A stretch of DNA of 64,000 nt from Paenibacillus pectinilyticus (GTDB lineage Bacteria > Bacillota > Bacilli > Paenibacillales > NBRC-103111), in the NCBI RefSeq assembly GCF_001700435.1, contig NZ_LYPC01000012.1, positions 309,017 through 373,016 on the forward strand, written 5' to 3'. Below the pieces are notes generated by a model. It was not told where the DNA came from. It saw nothing but the letters and a program-made list of their open reading frames with translations, and made no database searches. How positions within the stretch are numbered: position 1 is the stretch's first letter; the number at the start of each line of letters is the position of its first letter. This document shows positions 59,838-64,000 of this stretch, piece after piece. The position numbers and the translations under genes are program-made.

Positions 59838-61133
59838 GTGCTTAAAAATAATATTAAAATATATTTTATCTTGATGCTTATAACCATATTTCATATTTCA
59901 ATGCAAATTTATTTTTTTCATATCAATAACGAGGTTCCAACAGATGGAGATGGTGTTAATTACATAAGTAGAGCAAGTAATTTCACTGATTTCGCCAATG
60001 TATTCGGTGATGGCTTTAGATTACCGGGATACCCCTTTGTAATTTGGTTTTTAGGCTTGTTATCAGGAAAATCACTATTATTTATCAGAATTATACAGGT
60101 TATTTTAACGTCTAGTCTAATTATTATTTCATTTTTTATTTTACTTAAATTAACAAGATCAAAGTTTTTCTCACTATTTGGTGGAATTATAGTGGGAAGT
60201 TGGTTACCACTGTATGTTTTTTCGAAAGAAATATACGCAGAAAGTATCAGTTTGTTCTTAATTGCACTTCTAATTTTAATAATAATTGATATTAATACGA
60301 ATAATTATTTATTGAAATCAATTTTGATTTCAATTTTAATTGCTCTTCTCACTTATTTAAAGCCAAATCAAATTATGATTTTGCTGCCAACATGTATATA
60401 CTGTGTTTACAAACTAAAGAATTGGAGCACTATAAAAAAACATTTACAATTCACTATCGGCCTGTTAATGATATTAATAATGCCTTGGACAATTTTTATT
60501 TCCGTAACTAATTCTTCGTTTATCCCTCTTTCCACAAACCAAGGATTAGTCTTATATCAAGGTGCTGGTGGATCAGATGGAATTGAGTATTATACGTTGT
60601 CGGATAAAGTGAGAAAATATTTTAATTTGAATAATACTGATTTAAATGTTTACGAGGTGCTAAGTCAATACAACGAAAAGATAGATCCGGAACACAATGA
60701 CCATAAAAAGGCAGTTACTTATAATAAAATGTTTCAGAGTAAAGCTATTGAATTATGGAAAGAAAGACCTCTTGAGGAAGTCATACTTGGATTCGCAAAA
60801 GTTTTACATGGTTTTGGATTTTCCTTAAGAGGCCTTAAGGATATTGTTTTAGCACTGTTTAGTCTTACATCTATACTTACATCAATTATTTTATGGAGGA
60901 CTAGGAAGCATAGAGATTTCATTCTTTTATTTTGGATGTTGATTTTTATTTTCAGTTTTCAAGCCTTTTTATACCAAGGCGATCAGAGATTTAAAACCAT
61001 TCTATTTGATTTGCCTGCGATACTAATTCTTTTACTAGCATTAAATGTGTTGAAAAATAATATGGCGGTATCGATGATCTGGAAAGGATGGCGTAAAATA
61101 GCTCGACCTATAATTAACAATAGTAATCTTTAA
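59838..61133 (+). CDS. polytopic membrane glycosyltransferase-like protein (GT-C fold, GT39-like)
   Basis: 431 residues with about ten transmembrane helices. After the first helix an external loop carries PTDGDGVNYISRA, the acidic motif seen in GT-C enzymes that use polyprenyl-phosphate sugars, followed by FRLPGYPFVIWFL. It would transfer to an external acceptor the sugar loaded by the GT2 protein upstream. Acceptor and sugar are unknown (cell-wall polymer, S-layer or glycolipid are all possible). GTG start with GGGGGGAG upstream. The gene is strongly AT-rich and Ile/Asn/Lys-rich, unlike its neighbours, which suggests horizontal origin. Confidence 0.75.
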   Translation: MLKNNIKIYFILMLITIFHISMQIYFFHINNEVPTDGDGVNYISRASNFTDFANVFGDGFRLPGYPFVIWFLGLLSGKSLLFIRIIQVILTSSLIIISFFILLKLTRSKFFSLFGGIIVGSWLPLYVFSKEIYAESISLFLIALLILIIIDINTNNYLLKSILISILIALLTYLKPNQIMILLPTCIYCVYKLKNWSTIKKHLQFTIGLLMILIMPWTIFISVTNSSFIPLSTNQGLVLYQGAGGSDGIEYYTLSDKVRKYFNLNNTDLNVYEVLSQYNEKIDPEHNDHKKAVTYNKMFQSKAIELWKERPLEEVILGFAKVLHGFGFSLRGLKDIVLALFSLTSILTSIILWRTRKHRDFILLFWMLIFIFSFQAFLYQGDQRFKTILFDLPAILILLLALNVLKNNMAVSMIWKGWRKIARPIINNSNL

Positions 61134-61219
61134 TTGTTATCACTGGTTTACCTGCTATGATGTTTTCCGTAAACAACGGATTAATTACATAGTAATTCGC
61201 TCGAGTGAAGAGCCTGTTC

Positions 61220-61270
61220 ATCGTGTGCGACATCACTTCAGATCCACCGGCTACCATCGAGTGGGAATAG
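61220..61270 (+). repeat. guaA 3'-end repeat, distal copy (attR-like)
   Basis: The frame reads a GuaA-like tail ending PPATIEWE and a TAG stop, but no guaA body precedes it. Mismatches against the proximal copy are mostly at third codon positions, as expected of homologous guaA ends from different strains. Confidence 0.75.
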
Positions 61271-61308
61271 TTATTTGAGCTAAATCTAAATCTATAGTAG
61301 GATGAACG

Positions 61309-61357
61309 AAGGACTCTCTTTGAGCTGTGATCGGCAGCCGGAAGAGAGTTCTTTATT
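61309..61357 (+). terminator. intrinsic terminator after the distal guaA tail
   Basis: AAGGACTCTCTT pairs with AAGAGAGTTCTT, then TATTT. The ACTCTCT core is shared with the terminator behind intact guaA, so gene end and terminator were probably duplicated together. Confidence 0.75.
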
Positions 61358-61359
61358 TA

Positions 61360-61481
61360 GCACATAAGAATTTATAAGTTTCCGATACACGGAAGAACAA
61401 ATTCTTATTGGCGATAAAAACAACATTTAAAACGCGGTCGCTCATCCTCGAAGGACTTCTATAAAAGTTTTTCTCATTCTT
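61360..61481 (+). repeat. dispersed structured element, copy 3
   Basis: CACATAAGAATT; outer stem AAGAATT/AATTCTT; inner hairpin TTCCG-ATACA-CGGAA; TTGGCGATAAAA...AAAACGCGGTCGCTCATC; then ACTT/AAGT hairpin with TTTTTCTC. Both stems differ from copies 1 and 2 in base sequence but keep pairing. It points to the DUF1304 gene, 76 bp further on. Confidence 0.85.
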
Positions 61482-61556
61482 AAACAAGTTTATTGGGTGA
61501 ATATGTTATATTAAATAGAAATCCAATATGTTGGAGAGCCTAATGGAGGAATGATT

Positions 61557-61919
61557 ATGGTTGTACTTGCATCTATATTGGTCGGCCTTGTTGCACTAGA
61601 GCACTTATATATCTTGGTGCTAGAAATGTTTCTATGGACGACACCTCGCGCAATGAAGTCGTTGGGCATGACCAAGGAGAATGCACAGACCACCAAGAGT
61701 TTGGCCGCGAATCAAGGGTTGTACAATGGATTTCTGGCAGCAGGTCTCGTATGGGGGCTTGTCCATCCAGATGCTTCTATAGGGCGTTCAATCGAGATTT
61801 TTTTCCTTGTCTGCGTACTAGTTGCGGCTGTATTCGGAGGCGCCACTGCCAAAAGATCCATTCTACTCGTACAGGGTTTACCTGCGTTGATAGCGCTTGT
61901 TTTCGTCCTTCTTACATAG
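61557..61919 (+). CDS. DUF1304 family membrane protein
   Basis: 120 residues with about four transmembrane helices: VLASILVGLVALEHLYILVL, then MFLWTTP...MKSLGMTKEN (the typical EMFLW motif), NQGLYNGFLAAGLVWG and a C-terminal hydrophobic pair. This is the DUF1304 signature; function unknown. The second ATG was chosen because ATGGAGG lies 7 nt before it. Alone, with a structured element upstream and a strong terminator downstream. Confidence 0.92.
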   Translation: MVVLASILVGLVALEHLYILVLEMFLWTTPRAMKSLGMTKENAQTTKSLAANQGLYNGFLAAGLVWGLVHPDASIGRSIEIFFLVCVLVAAVFGGATAKRSILLVQGLPALIALVFVLLT

Positions 61920-61970
61920 CCGTGAAACAGCCAGTTTACCATTGCGTGGTAATCAGACATGAATTTAGAT

Positions 61971-62020
61971 AAAAGACGAACGTTCTGGGAGAAATTACCC
62001 TCTAAACGTTCGTCTTTTTT
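61971..62020 (+). terminator. intrinsic terminator of the DUF1304 gene
   Basis: AAAGACGAACGTT pairs with AACGTTCGTCTTT and a T-run follows. Confidence 0.9.
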
Positions 62021-62021
62021 A

Positions 62022-62050
62022 TTGACAGTTGTTCATTTCCCGACTAGAAT
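62022..62050 (+). promoter_or_regulatory. sigma-A promoter of pbuG
   Basis: Perfect TTGACA, 17 nt, TAGAAT. Transcription would start just before the riboswitch aptamer. Confidence 0.85.
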
Positions 62051-62067
62051 ATGAAATTGGATAACAG

Positions 62068-62138
62068 TTTTTCGTATAATCTCGGGAATTGGCCTGAGAG
62101 TTTCTACGAGATCACCGCAAATGATCTGGCTACGAAAA
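62068..62138 (+). ncRNA. purine (guanine-type) riboswitch aptamer
   Basis: P1 TTTTTCGTA/TACGAAAAA is perfect. P2 CTCGGG/CCTGAG and P3 AGATC/GATCT surround the conserved TATAATC, GTTTCTAC and ACCGCAAAT segments. The specificity base in GGCTACG (C74) pairs with guanine rather than adenine. It controls the purine permease downstream; guanine binding should favour the terminator at 62221. Confidence 0.93.
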
Positions 62139-62220
62139 AAAGGAACGGTATCCGTATGAGTTTTTACGTGCGACTTCACCTTTTGAAGGCAGCCCTCATA
62201 TGGACGGCTCCTTTTTCGTA

Positions 62221-62253
62221 CCCGGAATCAGGCAACATGATTCCGGGTTTTTT
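62221..62253 (+). terminator. riboswitch-controlled terminator
   Basis: CCCGGAATCA pairs perfectly with TGATTCCGGG, followed by six T. It is ~80 nt after the aptamer, longer than usual, with a further AGCC/GGCT pairing between; the antiterminator was not resolved by eye. Confidence 0.85.
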
Positions 62254-62289
62254 GCTGTTCCCCACCATTCGTTTAGGAGGAGTAGGAAA

Positions 62290-63693
62290 ATGGATCGTTT
62301 TTTTAAACTGAAACAAAATGGCACCACCGTAAGAACAGAAATCATGGCGGGGATTACGACGTTCATGACAATGGCTTACATCCTTGCGGTAAATCCAGAC
62401 GTATTAAGTGCTTTTAAATCGGGGGCAACTGGCGGAGATTGGACTTCCATTTTCTTAGCTACAGCGATTGCAGCAGGTGTTATGACGATTGCAATGGGGC
62501 TTTTCGTAAACTTTCCTGTGGCACTTGCACCGGGAATGGGTTTGAATGCTTACTTCGCAACGATCATCATGACCTCACAAGGTAAATTCACGTTTTCAAT
62601 GGGACTCACAGCGGTATTCATTTCGGGGATCATTTTTATTATCCTCACGGTGACAAGAGTGCGTCAAATGCTTCTCGTTGCTATCCCAGATAGCTTGAAG
62701 CATGCGATTACGGTGGGTATTGGTTTGTTTATTGCCATGATCGGTTTCAAAAACAGCGGTATTCTAAGCGTTGCGGTTGAAGCGGGTAACGATTTGAAAG
62801 CACATCAATATACAGAAGTACTTTCCTTTGAAACGATTTTCCACTTAGGTTCATTTGAAGATAAAGGTGTTATTTTAACAATCGTAGGTATTCTATTGAT
62901 TTCGATTCTAATGGTGCTTCGCGTTCGTGGCGCAATTCTATTCGGTATTCTAGGTACAACGGTTATCGGTTACTTCATGGGTATGGTTGATCTAGGTACA
63001 TTAACTAGTGACAAAACAACTTGGGTGCCTGATATGTCCAAACTGCGTTTTGCTGATTTTGACTTCCCAGGTATTATGACTACAGGGATTATTTCCGTCA
63101 TTGCGACATTTACGTTCGTTGAGTTATTCGATACGTTTGGTACGATGGTCGGGACAGCATCCCGTGCAGGTATTATGAAGAACAAAGAAGAAGGCAACAA
63201 ACGTGTAGGTAAAGCGATGTTCGTTGATGCGATCGGTGTAAGTGGCGGCGCATTAGTTGGTACAAGTACAGTAACTGCATTCGTAGAGAGCGCAGCAGGT
63301 GTAGCAGAAGGCGGACGCACTGGTTTGACAGCTGTAACAACAGGCGTATGTTTCTTGCTTGCTTTGTTCTTAGCGCCAATTGCGATGTTGATTCCTGGTT
63401 CGGCAACAGCAGCAGCGTTAATCGTAGTTGGTGTTCTGATGGTTCAATCCATTAAAGAGATCGACTTCCAAGATTTCGTTATCGCGATCCCAGCGTTCCT
63501 TACGATTGTATTGATGCCTTTCACATACAACATTGCAAACGGGATTTCCTTCGGAATTGTAACCTATGTCGTTCTAGCAACAGCAGCTAATATAAGTGGC
63601 AGAAGTGAGAAGAAATACAGTGTTCACTGGTTAATGTGGATCCTTGCCGTTCTGATCATAGCGCGTTATGTCTTTATTGGCAGCCAAGGTTAA
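62290..63693 (+). CDS. pbuG: guanine/hypoxanthine permease (NCS2, AzgA/PbuG type)
   Basis: 467 residues, about 12-14 transmembrane helices. MAGITTFMTMAYILAVNPDVL and ALAPGMGLNAYFATII are AzgA-branch signatures, with TFVELFDTFGTMVGTASRAG and GTSTVTAFVESAAGVAEGGR in the substrate region. Imports hypoxanthine/guanine with protons. ATG with TAGGAGGAGT upstream chosen; the open frame extends 30 codons into the terminator. Under guanine riboswitch control. Its place after guaA matches the Bacillus order, interrupted here by the islet. Confidence 0.95.
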   Translation: MDRFFKLKQNGTTVRTEIMAGITTFMTMAYILAVNPDVLSAFKSGATGGDWTSIFLATAIAAGVMTIAMGLFVNFPVALAPGMGLNAYFATIIMTSQGKFTFSMGLTAVFISGIIFIILTVTRVRQMLLVAIPDSLKHAITVGIGLFIAMIGFKNSGILSVAVEAGNDLKAHQYTEVLSFETIFHLGSFEDKGVILTIVGILLISILMVLRVRGAILFGILGTTVIGYFMGMVDLGTLTSDKTTWVPDMSKLRFADFDFPGIMTTGIISVIATFTFVELFDTFGTMVGTASRAGIMKNKEEGNKRVGKAMFVDAIGVSGGALVGTSTVTAFVESAAGVAEGGRTGLTAVTTGVCFLLALFLAPIAMLIPGSATAAALIVVGVLMVQSIKEIDFQDFVIAIPAFLTIVLMPFTYNIANGISFGIVTYVVLATAANISGRSEKKYSVHWLMWILAVLIIARYVFIGSQG

Positions 63694-63703
63694 AATAAGG
63701 TAA

Positions 63704-63738
63704 GGCTCTGGTGCATCATGCGCCAGGGCCTTTTTTTT
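63704..63738 (+). terminator. intrinsic terminator of pbuG
   Basis: GGCTCTGGTGC pairs with GCGCCAGGGCC (wobbles), then eight T. Confidence 0.9.
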
Positions 63739-63765
63739 GTTCCGTTTTTTACCAGTATTAAAAAC

Positions 63766-63794
63766 TTGCATTCACTTGGAGGATTTGTTATATT
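63766..63794 (+). promoter_or_regulatory. rRNA operon promoter P1
   Basis: TTGCAT, 17 nt, TATATT, followed by a G/A-rich leader. Confidence 0.75.
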
Positions 63795-63859
63795 ACTCCT
63801 TGTCGCTTCGGCGGTCGAACGAAAGAACGAAAGGTCCGAAAGAAACTTGAAAAAAGTTC

Positions 63860-63889
63860 TTGCATTCGAATTAGCTGATGTGGTATATT
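63860..63889 (+). promoter_or_regulatory. rRNA operon promoter P2
   Basis: TTGCAT, 18 nt, TATATT. The same boxes as P1, about 94 bp downstream, form the tandem arrangement usual for rrn operons. Confidence 0.8.
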
Positions 63890-64000
63890 ACTTCTCGCTG
63901 CTTCGGTAACACGGCAGTGAGCGAAAGAAATTGATCTTTGAAAACTGAACAACGAGTGAGTAAGCACGAACGAGTAATCGTTCAAATAAAGAGATTGCAA
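63890..64000 (+). ncRNA. rRNA operon leader (16S gene beyond the window)
   Basis: TGATCTTTGAAAACTGAACA is the sequence normally found before Bacillota 16S rRNA genes, in the antiterminator/processing leader. The mature 16S 5' end is not reached. Confidence 0.75.

Noticed and set aside
61220..61270. A second, broken guaA pseudogene
   Set aside because: Only the last 51 bp match. No other part of guaA is upstream, so a site duplication explains it better than gene decay.
1..64000. Insertion sequences, prophage, toxin-antitoxin or restriction systems
   Set aside because: No transposase, integrase, phage structural, methylase or toxin motifs were seen in any supported gene.

Overview
The window looks like a chromosomal segment of a Paenibacillus-type, endospore-forming member of the Bacillota. 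The basis is strong AGGAGG ribosome-binding sites, several TTG/GTG starts, Firmicute-type families (SleB spore-cortex hydrolase, YheC/D spore-coat ATP-grasp, UvsE, YneF, Ntdp, QueG with a HEAT tail), T-rich intrinsic terminators, a guanine riboswitch, and the order moxR / DUF58 / transglutaminase / guaA / pbuG, which I recall from Bacillus. Most genes are housekeeping. No insertion sequence, prophage, CRISPR array or tRNA was recognised. The right edge holds tandem promoters and the leader of an rRNA operon whose 16S gene lies just outside.

Layout. 1-8.7 kb: tail of an unknown gene, sodA, a small protein, GNAT, Ntdp, signal peptidase, queG, ogt, an HD-GYP-like protein, yneF, folE and a dGTPase. 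8.7-13 kb: a repeat-rich gap, a membrane-anchored hydrolase, an IclR regulator, a second repeat-rich gap and a CDF metal exporter. 13-23 kb: sleB, acnA, an amidase, ddl, small proteins, uvsE, fabI, GNAT. 23-30 kb: inositol monophosphatase, kdgK-eda (end of hexuronate breakdown), a VOC-DinB fusion, and an AraC-type siderophore regulator next to a Fur-boxed iron-siderophore lipoprotein. 30-38.7 kb: an unlisted 42-residue ORF, gltB, hemL and an LCP protein. 39-46 kb: a three-gene ABC-2 transporter, yheC/D, and an operon of a PaaK/CoF-synthetase-like enzyme with SbnA and SbnB homologues, the last two being the known route to L-2,3-diaminopropionate. 46-50.7 kb: a DnaA-box cluster, an FAD oxidoreductase paired with an ECF41 sigma factor, bcp, an MFS transporter. 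50.8-64 kb: a NodB deacetylase, moxR-DUF58-transglutaminase, guaA, an AT-rich glycosyltransferase islet, DUF1304, riboswitch-pbuG and the rRNA promoters.

Signals that go beyond routine annotation. (1) A dispersed element of about 120 bp occurs three times nearly full length and once truncated. It has a compensated two-part hairpin, a highly conserved single-strand block and a terminator-like hairpin, so it looks like a structured RNA or a mobile RNA-coding repeat. (2) The last 51 bp of guaA, with a following terminator, is repeated 2.7 kb downstream and brackets two AT-rich glycosyltransferase genes. This suggests an islet inserted at the guaA 3' end. (3) The ligase-SbnA-SbnB operon has no NRPS nearby and may make a small diaminopropionate product. 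(4) A 17-bp palindrome in the iclR promoter recurs in the acnA promoter, which points to an IclR-aconitase circuit. (5) An ECF41-type promoter lies in front of the oxidoreductase. (6) A hairpin appears to bring a distant Shine-Dalgarno sequence close to the gltB start codon.

All calls come from reading the sequence; no database search was possible. Starts were chosen by ribosome-binding site, so several coding regions are shorter than the longest open frame.
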